Under the pieces are notes generated by a model. It was not told the origin of the DNA. It did no database searches and was given only the letters and a program-made list of their open reading frames with translations. A stretch of 64,000 nt of DNA, taken from NCBI RefSeq assembly GCF_018130765.1, contig NZ_JAFCJZ010000003.1, positions 1 through 64,000 of the forward strand, in the 5' to 3' direction. Shown here piece by piece: positions 52,067 to 63,773 of the stretch; the first letter of the stretch is position 1; every line of letters starts with the position of its first letter. This DNA comes from Bradyrhizobium iriomotense (GTDB lineage Bacteria > Pseudomonadota > Alphaproteobacteria > Rhizobiales > Xanthobacteraceae). The position numbers were made by a program, and so were the translations under genes.

Positions 52067-53158
52067 ATGGGCGCGGCGACGGAGACGTTCTACAGCGTGA
52101 TCAGGCGGCAAGGGATCACGCGTCGAAGCTTTCACAAATTCTGCAGCCTGACGGCGACGAGCCTCGGGCTCGGCCCGCTCGCGGCGAGCCGAATTGCGAA
52201 TGCGCTCGAGACCAAGCCGCGCGTGCCCGTCATCTGGATGCACGGCCTCGAATGCACCTGCTGCTCGGAGAGCTTCATCCGCTCCGCCCATCCGCTGGTG
52301 AAGGACGCGGTGCTGTCGATGATCTCGCTCGACTATGACGACACCATCATGGCCGCCGCCGGTCACCAGGCCGAGGCGATCCTCGAGGAGACCCGGGCCA
52401 AGTACAAGGGACAATATGTTCTCGCGGTCGAAGGCAATCCGCCGCTGAACGAGGGCGGCATGTTCTGCATCGACGGCGGCAAGCCGTTCGTCGAGAAGCT
52501 GAAGGTGATGGCCGAGGACGCCATGGCGATCATCGCCTGGGGCGCCTGCGCCTCCTGGGGCTGCGTGCAGGCAGCCAAGCCCAATCCGACCCAGGCGACC
52601 CCGATCGACAAGGTCATCACCAACAAGCCGATCATCAAGGTGCCGGGCTGTCCGCCGATCGCGGAAGTCATGACCGGCGTCGTCACCTACATCACCACCT
52701 TCGGCAAGCTGCCCGAGCTCGACCGGCAGGGCCGGCCGAAGATGTTCTACTCGCAGCGGATCCACGACAAGTGCTACCGGCGCCCGCATTTCGATGCCGG
52801 CCAGTTCGTCGAGGAGTGGGACGACGAGGCCGCGCGCAAGGGCTATTGCCTCTACAAGATGGGCTGCAAGGGGCCGACCACCTACAACGCCTGCTCGACG
52901 GTGCGCTGGAACGGCGGCGTATCGTTCCCGATCCAGTCGGGCCATGGCTGCATCGGCTGCTCGGAGGACGGCTTCTGGGACAAGGGCTCGTTCTACGACC
53001 GCCTCACCAACATCAAGCAGTTCGGCATCGAGAAGAACGCCGACCAGATCGGCATGGCGGCGGCCGGCGCCGTCGGAGCCGCGGTCGCGGCGCATGCGGC
53101 GGTGACAGCGGTGAAGCGGCTCGCCAGCAAGCGCGAAGACACCAAGCAAGATCATTAA
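52067..53158 (+). CDS. hupS: HupS, uptake hydrogenase small subunit
   Basis: 363-residue precursor of the membrane-bound [NiFe] hydrogenase small subunit. A twin-arginine signal is clear ([20 protein letters not shown]) and a C-terminal membrane anchor lies around [20 protein letters not shown]. Fe-S cluster cysteines: [47 protein letters not shown] and [14 protein letters not shown]. The ATG at 52067 has GGGAGGA at normal spacing and starts the signal peptide. Confidence 0.97.
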   Translation: MGAATETFYSVIRRQGITRRSFHKFCSLTATSLGLGPLAASRIANALETKPRVPVIWMHGLECTCCSESFIRSAHPLVKDAVLSMISLDYDDTIMAAAGHQAEAILEETRAKYKGQYVLAVEGNPPLNEGGMFCIDGGKPFVEKLKVMAEDAMAIIAWGACASWGCVQAAKPNPTQATPIDKVITNKPIIKVPGCPPIAEVMTGVVTYITTFGKLPELDRQGRPKMFYSQRIHDKCYRRPHFDAGQFVEEWDDEAARKGYCLYKMGCKGPTTYNACSTVRWNGGVSFPIQSGHGCIGCSEDGFWDKGSFYDRLTNIKQFGIEKNADQIGMAAAGAVGAAVAAHAAVTAVKRLASKREDTKQDH

Positions 53159-53180
53159 TCGATTTCAGGAAGCGCAAACG

Positions 53181-54971
<1,791 letters not shown>

Positions 54972-54984
54972 GGAGGGGGACACC

Positions 54985-55728
54985 ATGATGGATGCAGTTG
55001 CTCCGACCTCCGAAGCCAAGCCGGACCTGACGGCGATTGCTGCCGACGCCGCCGGAGAACAGGCGGTGGGCCGGCCCACCGTCTACGTCTACGAGGCGCC
55101 GGTGCGGATCTGCCACTGGGTGAACGCGGTCTCAATTCTGGTCCTGATGGTGACCGGCTATCTGATCGGCACGCCCTTGCCGACGGTCGCCGGCGAGGCC
55201 TCCGACAACTTCGTGATGGGCTATATCCGCTTCGCCCATTTCGCGGCGGGGCAGGTGCTGGCGGTGTTCTTCCTCGCCCGCATCCTGTGGGCCTTTGTCG
55301 GCAATCATCATTCGCGGCAGATCTTCTACATTCCCGTGCACCGCAAGCAGTTCTGGAAGGAGGTCCTGCACGAGATCCGCTGGTACGCGTTCCTGGAGCG
55401 CGAGCCGAAGATGTATGTCGGCCACAATCCGCTGGCGCAGACCGCGATGTTCACGGGCTTCACGCTGTTCGTGGCCTTCATGATCGTCACCGGCTTTGCG
55501 CTCTATTCGGAGGGCACCGGGATCGACAGCTGGCAGCACAGACTGTTCGGCTGGGTGTTCGCGATCTGGCCGAACAGCCAGGATGTGCACACCTGGCATC
55601 ATCTCGGCATGTGGGCGCTGGTGATGTTCGTCTTGGTGCACATCTATGCCGCGATCCGCGAAGACATCATGTCGCGCCAGAGCATCATCTCCTCGATGGT
55701 CTCGGGCGAGCGGCAGTTCCGCGATTGA
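54985..55728 (+). CDS. hupC: HupC, hydrogenase cytochrome b subunit
   Basis: 247-residue di-heme cytochrome b that passes electrons from HupSL to quinone. It has four membrane helices (for example INAVSILVLMVTGYLIG-type segments beginning VSILVLMVTGYLIG, AAGQVLAVFFLARILWAFVG, MFTGFTLFVAFMIVTGFALY, MWALVMFVLVHIYAAI) with heme histidines in RICHWVNAV, IRFAHFAAG, HTWHHLGMW and VLVHIYAAI. Two adjacent ATG codons begin the frame. It is 13 bp after hupL. Confidence 0.95.
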   Translation: MMDAVAPTSEAKPDLTAIAADAAGEQAVGRPTVYVYEAPVRICHWVNAVSILVLMVTGYLIGTPLPTVAGEASDNFVMGYIRFAHFAAGQVLAVFFLARILWAFVGNHHSRQIFYIPVHRKQFWKEVLHEIRWYAFLEREPKMYVGHNPLAQTAMFTGFTLFVAFMIVTGFALYSEGTGIDSWQHRLFGWVFAIWPNSQDVHTWHHLGMWALVMFVLVHIYAAIREDIMSRQSIISSMVSGERQFRD

Positions 55729-55745
55729 CAAGAGAAGTGAGACCG

Positions 55746-56324
55746 ATGCCGACATCCTCGCAAGCGAACCGTATCCTGGTGCTCGGCATCGGCAACATCC
55801 TGTGGGCCGATGAAGGTTTTGGCGTGCGCGCGGTGGAGGAATTCCACCGCCGCTATGCCGTGCCCGACAACGTCACCATCCTCGACGGCGGCACGCAGGG
55901 GCTTTACCTCGTGAACTATCTCGAGGAGGCCGACTGCCTGATCGTGTTCGACGCGATCGATTACGGGCTCGAGCCGGGACGCTTGAAGCTCGTGCGCGAC
56001 GACGAGGTGCCGCGCTTCACCGGCGCCAAGAAGATGAGCCTGCACCAGACCGGTTTTCAGGAGGTGATCTCCGCGGCCGACCTGCTCGGCCGTTGCCCGA
56101 AGCATCTGGCGCTGATCGGCTGCCAGCCGCTCGACCTTGAGGACTGGGGCGGGCCGCTGACGCAGCCGGTGCGCGACCAGATCGCGCCGGCGATCGCGCT
56201 CGCCTGCGAGGTGCTGGCCGGGTGGGGCATCGCGGTGCCCCCGCGCAGCGAGCCGTTGCCGGCCTCCGAGCGCCTGCTCGCCAACGACATCGATCATCTC
56301 AGCTACGAGATGCGGCCGGCCTGA
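55746..56324 (+). CDS. hupD: HupD, hydrogenase maturation endopeptidase
   Basis: 192-residue protease that removes the C-terminal peptide of HupL once nickel is in place. Motifs: RILVLGIGNILWADEGFGVR with the nickel-binding Glu/Asp, VTILDGGTQGLYLVNYLEEA, and MSLHQTGFQEVISAADLLG with the His ligand. ATG 55746 gives the family length; a longer frame overlaps hupC. Confidence 0.96.
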   Translation: MPTSSQANRILVLGIGNILWADEGFGVRAVEEFHRRYAVPDNVTILDGGTQGLYLVNYLEEADCLIVFDAIDYGLEPGRLKLVRDDEVPRFTGAKKMSLHQTGFQEVISAADLLGRCPKHLALIGCQPLDLEDWGGPLTQPVRDQIAPAIALACEVLAGWGIAVPPRSEPLPASERLLANDIDHLSYEMRPA

Positions 56325-56345
56325 CCACCTTCGGAGACAAGCGCG

Positions 56346-56642
56346 ATGTGCCTCGGCGTGCCGATGACGATTGTCGAGACGGATGGCGTCTCCGCGCTGT
56401 GCGAATTCCGCGGCGAGCAGCGTCGTGTCTCCATGCTGCTGCTGTCCAATCCTCCGGTCGGCGCCAAGGTGCTGGTCTATATCGACACCGCGATCCGGCT
56501 GCTCGATGAGGCGGAGGCGCGCCTGATCGCGGATGCGATCGAAGGCCTCGGCGCGGCACTCAACGGCGAGGATTGCGACCGCTTCTTCGCCGACCTCATC
56601 GACCGCGAGCCGCAACTCCCCGAGCACCTTCGGCTCGACTAG
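56346..56642 (+). CDS. hupF: HupF, HypC-family chaperone
   Basis: 98-residue HypC/HupF-family chaperone starting MCLGVPMTIVETDGVSALCE; the N-terminal cysteine next to Met is the active ligand for the Fe(CN)2CO moiety. HupF is thought to stabilise HupL under oxygen. A standard HypC is encoded separately at 63537. It lies 21 bp after hupD and is followed by a 270-bp control region. Confidence 0.94.
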   Translation: MCLGVPMTIVETDGVSALCEFRGEQRRVSMLLLSNPPVGAKVLVYIDTAIRLLDEAEARLIADAIEGLGAALNGEDCDRFFADLIDREPQLPEHLRLD

Positions 56643-56725
56643 CAGCCGCCCCGCTTCAAGCGCCACGACAGCAGCACTCGGACCGGGCTTGCGCGAGCCG
56701 CAACGCGGCTGGAAGGTGGCTTTCT

Positions 56726-56759
56726 ATATGCAAAGATAGTTCTCGCTCGATATGCAAAG
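56726..56759 (+). repeat. Direct repeat of ATATGCAAAG
   Basis: Two copies of ATATGCAAAG (56726-56735 and 56750-56759), start-to-start 24 bp, within an AT-rich part of the hupF-hupG gap. They might be regulator-binding half-sites; no known motif is recognised. Confidence 0.45.
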
Positions 56760-56804
56760 TATCTTTTCATTGAAACTTGCGTTGCCGCCCGCCTCGGAAA
56801 ATAT

Positions 56805-56818
56805 CTGATCCAGATCAA
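56805..56818. promoter_or_regulatory. FixK/FNR-type box
   Basis: CTGATCCAGATCAA matches TTGAT-N4-ATCAA except the first base. It lies 32 bp upstream of the -24 element at 56851. FixK2 control of hup genes is known in Bradyrhizobium; this site would give microaerobic regulation. Confidence 0.55.
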
Positions 56819-56850
56819 TGAGATAAATCCGGAAAGACGGTAGTCGATCC

Positions 56851-56865
56851 TGGCACGTGCCTTGC
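56851..56865 (+). promoter_or_regulatory. Sigma-54 promoter of hupGHIJK
   Basis: TGGCACGTGCCTTGC, perfect TGGCAC-N5-TTGC, 47 bp upstream of the hupG ATG. It suggests an internal promoter that boosts the maturation genes separately from hupSL. Confidence 0.82.
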
Positions 56866-56912
56866 TAACCTCTAATCCGAGCGGAATCATAAGCTTGTCA
56901 GGGGGAGGTCTG

Positions 56913-57368
56913 ATGGAATTCCAGGAGGGAAGGCAGGATCTGGCGCGGCGCGGCCTGCCCGAGATCGATGTCGCGACGGTCGATGGGTTTCTCGGCGCGG
57001 CCGACGAGGCCGACGAGGCCGGCGCAGTCGCGGTGCTGCTGTCAGCGGGTGACCCCAAACGCTTCCCGGAGGCCGTCGACGTTGCGGTGGTGCTGCCGGA
57101 GCTGATCGACGCCTTCCAGGGGCGGCTGCGCGGTGCGGTGATCGCGCGCGCGGCCGAGAGCGAGCTCGGCCAGCGCTTTGGCGTGCGCGTGCAACCAACG
57201 CTGATCTTCGTCGCCAAAGGCGAGACGCTCGGGCTGATCGCCAAGATCCAGGACTGGTCGGTCTACATCGATCGCATCACCAAGCTGATCGACCGCCCGC
57301 GCGGACACAGCGCGGCCGTGGCGGCCACCATCATTCCTCAGCATCGCGGACAGGGTGTCGAACTATGA
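56913..57368 (+). CDS. hupG: HupG, HyaE-type thioredoxin-fold hydrogenase chaperone
   Basis: 151-residue HupG/HyaE protein, a thioredoxin-fold chaperone (without the redox cysteines) for the hydrogenase small subunit before Tat export. Family segments: [40 protein letters not shown] and [23 protein letters not shown] 56913 follows GGGGGAGG. It overlaps hupH by ATGA. Confidence 0.92.
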   Translation: MEFQEGRQDLARRGLPEIDVATVDGFLGAADEADEAGAVAVLLSAGDPKRFPEAVDVAVVLPELIDAFQGRLRGAVIARAAESELGQRFGVRVQPTLIFVAKGETLGLIAKIQDWSVYIDRITKLIDRPRGHSAAVAATIIPQHRGQGVEL

Positions 57369-58228
57369 AAGCCGGTTTCTGGACTGCGCCGGAAGGCGCC
57401 GAGCAGCCGATCAGCGTGTTTCCGATCGGCGAGGAGAGTCTCAATGCCGCCAGCGGCAGCCTGACGGCGGCCGGCGCCCTGGCCAAGCTCGCCACGCTGG
57501 ATAGCGCCGAGCTCGCCAGGAGTTGCCCCAATGCGGTGGAGCTGCTGTCGAAGGTGGCGGATGTGATCGCCGGGCAGAAGGCCGATGCGCCGACGCAGCT
57601 GTTCCGGCTTGGCAATCTCAACGATCTCGAGCGCCGTCTGATCGCCGACGTGCTCGGCGAGGGCGAGGTGGCCGGCGTCGTTGCGCTGCCGGACGGCTCG
57701 CTTGCGCAGATTCAGGAATCGGTGCTCGCCGGTCTCTGGCGTATCAGGATCGAGACCGACGGCCATCACGAATATCTCGAGGTCGGTGCGATCCCCGAGA
57801 TCGTGAAGCGCGCGGCCGCCGATCTGACATCCGCCGATTTCGAGATCGGGCAGCCGCCGGAAGGCGCCATGAACGTGTTGCCGGTGCTCGCCGAGATCCG
57901 CGAGCGGGCGCTGGCATGGCGGCCCGGCACCCGCTCGCAGATCATCAATTTCACGCTGCTGCCGATGAGTCCCATCGACATGAGCTTCCTGCAGCAGACG
58001 ATCGGGAACGGGCCGATCCAGCTCGTCTCGCGCGGTTACGGCACCTGCCGTGTGCTTGCGACCGGAATCCGCAATGTCTGGTCGGTGCAGTTCTTCAACG
58101 CCATGGACACCATCATCCTCGATACGCTCGAGGTCGGCGGCGTGCCCACGGTCGCGATCGCGGCGGACGAGGATTTCGAGGACTCGGCCGAGCGCCTCAA
58201 GGAAATCATCGAGGCCTATTTCAAATGA
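57365..58228 (+). CDS. hupH: HupH, hydrogenase expression/formation protein
   Basis: 287-residue HupH (HyaF-type). N-terminal linker [20 protein letters not shown], then the paired HupH domains with [20 protein letters not shown] and [40 protein letters not shown] and [20 protein letters not shown]. It assists maturation of the small subunit. It overlaps hupG and hupI by ATGA at both ends. Confidence 0.94.
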   Translation: MKAGFWTAPEGAEQPISVFPIGEESLNAASGSLTAAGALAKLATLDSAELARSCPNAVELLSKVADVIAGQKADAPTQLFRLGNLNDLERRLIADVLGEGEVAGVVALPDGSLAQIQESVLAGLWRIRIETDGHHEYLEVGAIPEIVKRAAADLTSADFEIGQPPEGAMNVLPVLAEIRERALAWRPGTRSQIINFTLLPMSPIDMSFLQQTIGNGPIQLVSRGYGTCRVLATGIRNVWSVQFFNAMDTIILDTLEVGGVPTVAIAADEDFEDSAERLKEIIEAYFK

Positions 58229-58434
58229 GCGGATTCGAGAATTTCGGTTTGCGCCAGGATGTCGCCGAGCTCACGCGGCTGGAATGCGGCATATGCTGGA
58301 CCGTCTATGATCCCGTGGACGGCGACGAGGTGGCGCAGATCGCGCCCGGCACGCCCTTCGCGGCATTGCCGGAGGACTGGCACTGTCCGAACTGCGACGC
58401 GCCCAAATCCAAATTCATGGCGATCGAGTCATGA
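58225..58434 (+). CDS. hupI: HupI, rubredoxin
   Basis: 69-residue rubredoxin with iron ligands in [20 protein letters not shown] and [14 protein letters not shown] (two Cys-x2-Cys). It is encoded among hup maturation genes in Bradyrhizobium and Rhizobium and helps assemble small-subunit clusters under oxygen. Overlaps with hupH and hupJ (ATGA) indicate translational coupling. Confidence 0.95.
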   Translation: MSGFENFGLRQDVAELTRLECGICWTVYDPVDGDEVAQIAPGTPFAALPEDWHCPNCDAPKSKFMAIES

Positions 58435-58946
58435 TGGCCGAGGCGCACAGGCTGCCGACCGACGCCGATGCGCTCGCATGGGGTGCGCTTCTGGCCGATG
58501 CCTATCGCGAGATCGGCGCGCGGGCGATGCGTGATCTGCCGATCTACAACGATGCGCTCGGCGTCGAGGCGGTCGGCTTTCGCATCTTCAACGGACAGAT
58601 CGTCGGCATCATGGTCACGCCGTGGTTCATGAACGTGGTGATGCCGGCGGACCAGATGGCGCTGGATGCCATGGGTGCAAGCTTGCGCGTCCATCTGCCC
58701 GCTGGCGACATCGAGTTCGCGCTCGGCGAGGTCGAGCCCGTGGGCCGCATCGCGAGCTGCTCGCTGTTCTCGCCGATGTTCGCCTTCGCCGACATGGCTG
58801 CAGCGATCGCAACGGCCGAGGCCGCGCTCGCCGAGCTAATGCTGCCGGCTGACAGCGAGGAAGCGGTCCGCCGCCGCGCCTCCGCAACGCCCGCGATCGA
58901 CCGGCGCAATTTCCTGCGTGGTGTTCTGACGGAGCGGGGCGGATGA
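58431..58946 (+). CDS. hupJ: HupJ, HybE-type hydrogenase chaperone
   Basis: 171-residue HupJ (HybE family). Segments: MRDLPIYNDALGVEAVGFRI, GIMVTPWFMNVVMPADQM, SCSLFSPMFAFADMAAAIAT. It ends with a twin-arginine-like pattern AIDRRNFLRGVL, also found in homologues. It assists hydrogenase complex maturation. It overlaps hupI and hupK by ATGA. Confidence 0.93.
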   Translation: MMAEAHRLPTDADALAWGALLADAYREIGARAMRDLPIYNDALGVEAVGFRIFNGQIVGIMVTPWFMNVVMPADQMALDAMGASLRVHLPAGDIEFALGEVEPVGRIASCSLFSPMFAFADMAAAIATAEAALAELMLPADSEEAVRRRASATPAIDRRNFLRGVLTERGG

Positions 58947-60031
58947 ACCTGGCCTTCCGTAACGAGATCGCCATCACCGTGCTGCTGTCGGGCGGTGCGA
59001 TCGCCGACGTCAAGGTCGAGCCACGGAGCCGGCCGCCGTTGACGCGTCTGTTCGCGGGAAAGCCGGCCGCCTCGCTGCTTCCGGTGCTGCCGCGGTTGTT
59101 CTCGCTCTGCTCGGTGGCGCACCAGGTGGCGTATCTCTCGGCGGTCGAAGCCGCGCGCGGCGATGATGCCGCGCCCATGACGATGCGACGCCGCATCACG
59201 GCCGTCATTGCCGAACGGCTGACGGAATTGTTGCGAAGCCTGTTCATCGGGCGGCTCGCGCTCGACGGCGCGCGGGCGGCATCCGTGCGCGCGATGATGC
59301 AGGCGGGCGCGGTGCTCTGCGCCGGCGCCGACGAAAGCGGGCCGGAGACGCCGCGGCGCGAGGCGGTGCTTCAGATCAAGTCCGCTCTCGGCGAGCTCGG
59401 GATCGCGGGTGAAGATCCCGCGCCCGGCAGCATGATCGCCGCGTATCTCGCCGGCCTCGACGCTGAGGCATTGACGTCGCCGCTGGCCGAGCCGTCATTC
59501 CTGACGGCGGCCGATGACCTCGACATCGTCACGCGGCTGTCGCGTGACGGCGCGGACTTTTCCGATGCGCCCGACCTCCATGGCCGGATTCCCGAGACCG
59601 GCGTCTGGGCCCGCAGGATTGGGCGGCAGCCGGTCCCGCCGCCGGGCGCGGGCCCTGCCGAGCGTTTCAAGGCGCGGATCGCCGAAGTCGCCCGGCTCTG
59701 CGCGTGGCTTGAGGGCAGCGGGCAGGATCACGACGATAGCGCCGTCGCGGCGTATCGTCTCGGCAGTGGCAAGGGCGCGGCCGCGGTCGAATGCGCGCGC
59801 GGCCGGCTCCATCATGCCGTCGAGCTCGACCGGGATGACCGCATCGTCCGCTTCGAATTCCTGGCGCCGACCGAATGGAATTTTCACGGCCGCGGGCCGC
59901 TGGTTCGCAGCCTCAAGGGTGCAGTGCTCGCGTCCGGGCGACGGGGGCAGGATGCCGTGCGCGCGCTGGTCGATTCCTTCGATCCCTGCGTCGGCTTCAG
60001 TCTGAGTTATCGCGAGGCCGGCCATGCATGA
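58943..60031 (+). CDS. hupK: HupK, hydrogenase large-subunit-like maturation protein
   Basis: 362-residue HupK, a degenerate homologue of the hydrogenase large subunit that acts in active-site assembly. FLRGVLTERGG of HupJ ends just before; HupK itself has LPRLFSLCSVAHQVAYLSAV in place of the N-terminal ligand motif and a C-terminal [20 protein letters not shown], where the last CxxC is reduced to one cysteine. It overlaps hypA by 8 bp. Confidence 0.92.
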   Translation: MNLAFRNEIAITVLLSGGAIADVKVEPRSRPPLTRLFAGKPAASLLPVLPRLFSLCSVAHQVAYLSAVEAARGDDAAPMTMRRRITAVIAERLTELLRSLFIGRLALDGARAASVRAMMQAGAVLCAGADESGPETPRREAVLQIKSALGELGIAGEDPAPGSMIAAYLAGLDAEALTSPLAEPSFLTAADDLDIVTRLSRDGADFSDAPDLHGRIPETGVWARRIGRQPVPPPGAGPAERFKARIAEVARLCAWLEGSGQDHDDSAVAAYRLGSGKGAAAVECARGRLHHAVELDRDDRIVRFEFLAPTEWNFHGRGPLVRSLKGAVLASGRRGQDAVRALVDSFDPCVGFSLSYREAGHA

Positions 60032-60365
60032 AATGGCGTTGTGCGAGGGCATTATCGGGATCGTGGAGGACGAGGCGCGCAAGCGCTCGTTCTCGAAGGT
60101 GAAGGTGGTGTGCCTCGAGATCGGCGTGCTCAGCCACGTTGCGCCGGAAGCGATACAGTTCTGCTTTGAGGCCGTTGCTGCGCGCACCATCGCGCGAGAC
60201 GCAAAGCTCGAGATCATCGAGACGCCGGGGACGGCCTGGTGCATGGCCTGCTCGACCAACGTCGAGATCAGGCAGCGTTACGAGCCGTGTCCGTCCTGCG
60301 GCAGCCATCAATTGCAGGTGACCGGCGGTGAAGAGATGCGTGTGAAGGAACTGGAGGTCGATTGA
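60024..60365 (+). CDS. hypA: HypA, nickel metallochaperone
   Basis: 113-residue HypA, which inserts nickel together with HypB. N-terminal [20 protein letters not shown] contains the nickel-binding His-Glu; the zinc motif is [20 protein letters not shown] with SCGSHQL (two Cys-x2-Cys). It overlaps the hupK end and the hypB start. Confidence 0.96.
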   Translation: MHEMALCEGIIGIVEDEARKRSFSKVKVVCLEIGVLSHVAPEAIQFCFEAVAARTIARDAKLEIIETPGTAWCMACSTNVEIRQRYEPCPSCGSHQLQVTGGEEMRVKELEVD

Positions 60366-61285
60366 TGTGCACGGTCTGCGGCTGTAGCGACGGCAAGACG
60401 TCCATCGAACATGCGCATGATCATCATCATGGGCATGACGGGCATCACCATGATCACGACCATGTGCACGATGGGCATCACCATGATCACCATCACGGTC
60501 ACGGACATCACCATGGCCCGGTCCATGATCAGGCGCCCGCGGACGCCGGCCTGCTCGATCGCGGCGCCAATCCGGCCGGGCAGACGATTGCCGGTCTGAG
60601 CAGCGACCGCATCATCCAGGTCGAGCGCGACATTCTCGGCAAGAACGACAGCCTGGCCGCCGCCAATCGCGCCCGCTTCCGCGCCGACGAGGTACTCGCC
60701 TTCAACTTGGTGTCGAGCCCCGGCGCCGGAAAGACCTCTCTCCTGGTCCGCGCCGTGTCGGAGTTGAAGGACAGTTTTCCCGTCGGGGTCATCGAGGGCG
60801 ACCAGCAGACCTCCAACGATGCCGAGCGCATCCGCGCCACCGGTGTCGCGGCGATCCAGGTCAACACCGGCAAGGGCTGTCATCTCGACGCGGCCATGGT
60901 CGGCGACGCCTACGACCGTCTGCCCTGGCTGAACGGCGGGCTCCTCTTTATCGAGAATGTCGGAAATCTGGTTTGTCCCGCGGCGTTCGACCTCGGCGAG
61001 GCCTGCAAGATCGTGGTGTTCTCGACCACCGAGGGCGAGGACAAGCCGCTCAAATATCCCGACATGTTCGCAGCATCATCCTTGATGCTGATCAACAAGA
61101 TCGATCTCGCGCCGGTGCTTGATTTCGATCTTGCCCGGACCGTCGAATATGCGCGGCGGGTCAATCCGAAGATCGAAGTGCTGACGGTGTCGGCGCGCAC
61201 AGGCGAAGGATTTTCCGCCTTCTACGCCTGGATCCGCAGGCGCTGGACGAAGCTGAAGCAGAGCGGAATGGTGGCGCAGGGATGA
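60365..61285 (+). CDS. hypB: HypB, GTPase with nickel-storing His-rich region
   Basis: 306-residue GTPase for nickel delivery. The N-terminus [20 protein letters not shown] carries the high-affinity nickel site and leads into a long histidine-rich tract (about 60410-60530) that stores nickel. G motifs: [40 protein letters not shown] and [21 protein letters not shown] 60365 overlaps the hypA stop as TGATG; the TTG one codon earlier is less likely. Confidence 0.96.
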   Translation: MCTVCGCSDGKTSIEHAHDHHHGHDGHHHDHDHVHDGHHHDHHHGHGHHHGPVHDQAPADAGLLDRGANPAGQTIAGLSSDRIIQVERDILGKNDSLAAANRARFRADEVLAFNLVSSPGAGKTSLLVRAVSELKDSFPVGVIEGDQQTSNDAERIRATGVAAIQVNTGKGCHLDAAMVGDAYDRLPWLNGGLLFIENVGNLVCPAAFDLGEACKIVVFSTTEGEDKPLKYPDMFAASSLMLINKIDLAPVLDFDLARTVEYARRVNPKIEVLTVSARTGEGFSAFYAWIRRRWTKLKQSGMVAQG

Positions 61286-63537
61286 TGAGCGGCGCGGCCA
61301 CGGCACGAGACGGCAAGAGGCTGCGTCTGCATGTGCGCGGCGCCGTGCAGGGCGTCGGCTTTCGTCCTTACGTCTATGGTCTCGCCACACGCTACCGCCT
61401 CGGCGGCTTCGTCGCCAACGATCCGCACGGCGTCGTCATCGAGATCGAGGGCGAGCGCGCCGCTGACTTCGTCGCGGCGCTGCCGCTGGAGAAGCCGCCG
61501 CTCGCCCGGATCGACGAGATTTCAGTGCAGCCGATCGGCGCCGTCGCGAGCGGCGCGTTCTGCATCCGTGCCAGCGAGCAGGGCAGGGTGTCGACCCGGA
61601 TCGTCGCGGACGCCGCGACCTGTCCGGACTGCCTGGGTGAGCTGTTCGATCCGGCCAGCCGCTTCCACCTTTATCCCTTCGTCAACTGCACCCATTGCGG
61701 TCCGCGCTACACCATCGCCGAGCGGCTGCCCTACGATCGTGCGGCGACCGCCATGAAGCGCTTCGCCATGTGCGCGGCCTGCGCCGCAGACTATGCCGAT
61801 CCGGCGAGCCGCCGCTTCCATGCCGAGGCGATTGCCTGCCCGCAATGCGGCCCGCGGCTCAGCCATGGCATTGCGGAGATCGCGGCTGCGATCGCCGCGG
61901 GCAGCATTGTGGCGATCAAGGGGCTCGGCGGCTATCAGCTGCTCTGCGATGCCCGCGATGATGAGGCGGTAACACGACTGCGCCAGCGCAAGCACCGCGA
62001 CCAGAAGCCGTTCGCCGTGATGGTGGGCTCCAAGGCTGTGGTCGCGGAGATCGCCGAGGCCAGTGCTGCCGAGCTTGCCTTGCTCGAAACGACGGCGCGG
62101 CCGATCGTGCTGATGAATTCGCGCCGGCGCCTCGCGCCCGCGATCGCGCCAAAACTGACGCGAATTGGTGTCATGCTGCCGGTCAGCCCGCTGCATCGCC
62201 TGATCTTCCATGCCCTGCAATCGGCGCATCCCCGCAGCGGCGAGAGCTGGGTCATCGTTGCGACCAGCGCCAATCCCGGTGGCGAGCCGCTCCTGATCGA
62301 CAATGGCGAGGCCGAGCGGCGCCTTGCCGGCATCGCCGACCTCATCGTCACCCATGACCGCGACATCGTCACCCGCGCCGATGATTCCGTCGCGTCCGTC
62401 GTGGCGGGCCGGACGCAATTCATCCGTCGTGCCCGCGGCTATGTTCCCGAGCCGGTGCGCCTGGCGCGATCGGTCCCGCCGGTCCTTGCCGTCGGCGGCG
62501 CGCTGAAATCGACCGTGACGGTGACGCGCGGCAACGAGGCCTTCGTCTCCCAGCACATCGGCGATCTCGACACCGCCGAAGCCGTCCGCTTCTTCGAGGA
62601 GACGGTGCGGCATCTGCTCTCGACGCTGGACGTCGATCCCGTCGTCGTCGCCCACGATCTGCATCCGAACATGGCTTCGACCCGCTTTGCCGAAGCCAGC
62701 GGAAAACGGCTGATCGCCGTCCAGCATCATCACGCCCATGCGGCCTCCGCGATGGCGGAGCACGGCGTCGAGGGGCCCGCGCTCGCGCTGGTGCTCGACG
62801 GCTTCGGCCATGGCAGTGACGGCGGCAATTGGGGCGGCGAGCTTCTCGCCTGTGAAGGCACGCGCTTCCGGCGTCTCGGCCACCTCGCCCCGCTCAGGAT
62901 GCCTGGCGGCGACCGCGCCGCGCGCGAGCCATGGCGGATGGCCGCGAGCGTGCTGCATGACCTCAGGCGCGGCGCCGACATCGCACACCGCTTTGCCGCG
63001 CAGCCGCAGGCGATGCGCCTGGCCGCCTTGCTCGACCAGCGCGACGTGCCGACGACGACCAGCGCCGGCCGGCTGTTCGACGCAGTGGCGGGACTGCTTG
63101 GAGTCCAGGCCGTGCAGAGCTACGAGGGCGAGGCCGCCATGAAGCTGGAAGCGCAGGTAGGCCGGCCGCGCGTCGAGGCGGGCGGCTGGGCGATCGAAAA
63201 TGGTGTGCTCTCGCTTCTCCCGCTGCTCGGACGTCTCGCCGATGGCCTCGATCCGGTCGATGGTGCCGAACTCTTCCACGGCACATTTGCCGCCGCCTGT
63301 GTCGACTGGATCATGCGCGCGTCGCGCCAGACCGGGATCACGACCGTCGCCTTGAGCGGCGGCTGCTTCCTCAACGCGATCCTCAGCGCCGAGATCGAGC
63401 GCGGCTGCATCGCGGCCGGCCTCACGCCGCTGCTGCCCCGCCAGGTGCCGCCCAATGATGGCGGCCTCAGCCTGGGGCAGGCCTGGGTCGCCGCTCTCCA
63501 ACTCCTCGAACACCAAGGCCTGGAAGGAAACGTCTGA
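61282..63537 (+). CDS. hypF: HypF, carbamoyltransferase for cyanide ligand synthesis
   Basis: 751-residue HypF, which converts carbamoyl phosphate to the HypE thiocarboxamide. Domains in order: acylphosphatase ([20 protein letters not shown]), two zinc fingers ([60 protein letters not shown]), YrdC-like ([20 protein letters not shown]) and the Kae1-like carbamoyltransferase ([20 protein letters not shown]). Coupled to hypB by ATGA and touching hypC. Confidence 0.97.
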   Translation: MMSGAATARDGKRLRLHVRGAVQGVGFRPYVYGLATRYRLGGFVANDPHGVVIEIEGERAADFVAALPLEKPPLARIDEISVQPIGAVASGAFCIRASEQGRVSTRIVADAATCPDCLGELFDPASRFHLYPFVNCTHCGPRYTIAERLPYDRAATAMKRFAMCAACAADYADPASRRFHAEAIACPQCGPRLSHGIAEIAAAIAAGSIVAIKGLGGYQLLCDARDDEAVTRLRQRKHRDQKPFAVMVGSKAVVAEIAEASAAELALLETTARPIVLMNSRRRLAPAIAPKLTRIGVMLPVSPLHRLIFHALQSAHPRSGESWVIVATSANPGGEPLLIDNGEAERRLAGIADLIVTHDRDIVTRADDSVASVVAGRTQFIRRARGYVPEPVRLARSVPPVLAVGGALKSTVTVTRGNEAFVSQHIGDLDTAEAVRFFEETVRHLLSTLDVDPVVVAHDLHPNMASTRFAEASGKRLIAVQHHHAHAASAMAEHGVEGPALALVLDGFGHGSDGGNWGGELLACEGTRFRRLGHLAPLRMPGGDRAAREPWRMAASVLHDLRRGADIAHRFAAQPQAMRLAALLDQRDVPTTTSAGRLFDAVAGLLGVQAVQSYEGEAAMKLEAQVGRPRVEAGGWAIENGVLSLLPLLGRLADGLDPVDGAELFHGTFAAACVDWIMRASRQTGITTVALSGGCFLNAILSAEIERGCIAAGLTPLLPRQVPPNDGGLSLGQAWVAALQLLEHQGLEGNV

Positions 63538-63773
63538 TGTGTCTCGCCATACCCGCGGAGGTCACGAAACTCCTGTCTGACGAGATGGCCGTCGTCTCCA
63601 TCGACGGCGTCAGCAAGGAGATTTCCGTCGCCCTGATCGAGGATCTCGCCGTCGGCGACTATGTCATCATCCATGTCGGCTACGCCCTGACCAAGATCGA
63701 CCCGGAGGAAGCGCGGCGGACACTGGAGTTGTTGCGCGAGCTCAGCGCCGAGGGACAGGGGGCCGTGCCATGA
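63537..63773 (+). CDS. hypC: HypC, hydrogenase maturation chaperone
   Basis: 78-residue HypC starting [20 protein letters not shown], with Cys2 as ligand of the iron centre; VGDYVIIHVGYALTKIDPEE is the conserved C-terminal half. It works with HypD to build the Fe(CN)2CO unit. Its start shares a base with the hypF stop and its stop overlaps hypD (ATGA). Confidence 0.97.
   Translation: MCLAIPAEVTKLLSDEMAVVSIDGVSKEISVALIEDLAVGDYVIIHVGYALTKIDPEEARRTLELLRELSAEGQGAVP

Noticed and set aside
61522-63516. 664-codon minus-strand open frame opposite hypF
   Set aside because: It is a GC-rich shadow frame: hypF is clear on the plus strand with all domains, and the minus-strand product has no recognisable family and low-complexity Arg/Asp/Ala composition.
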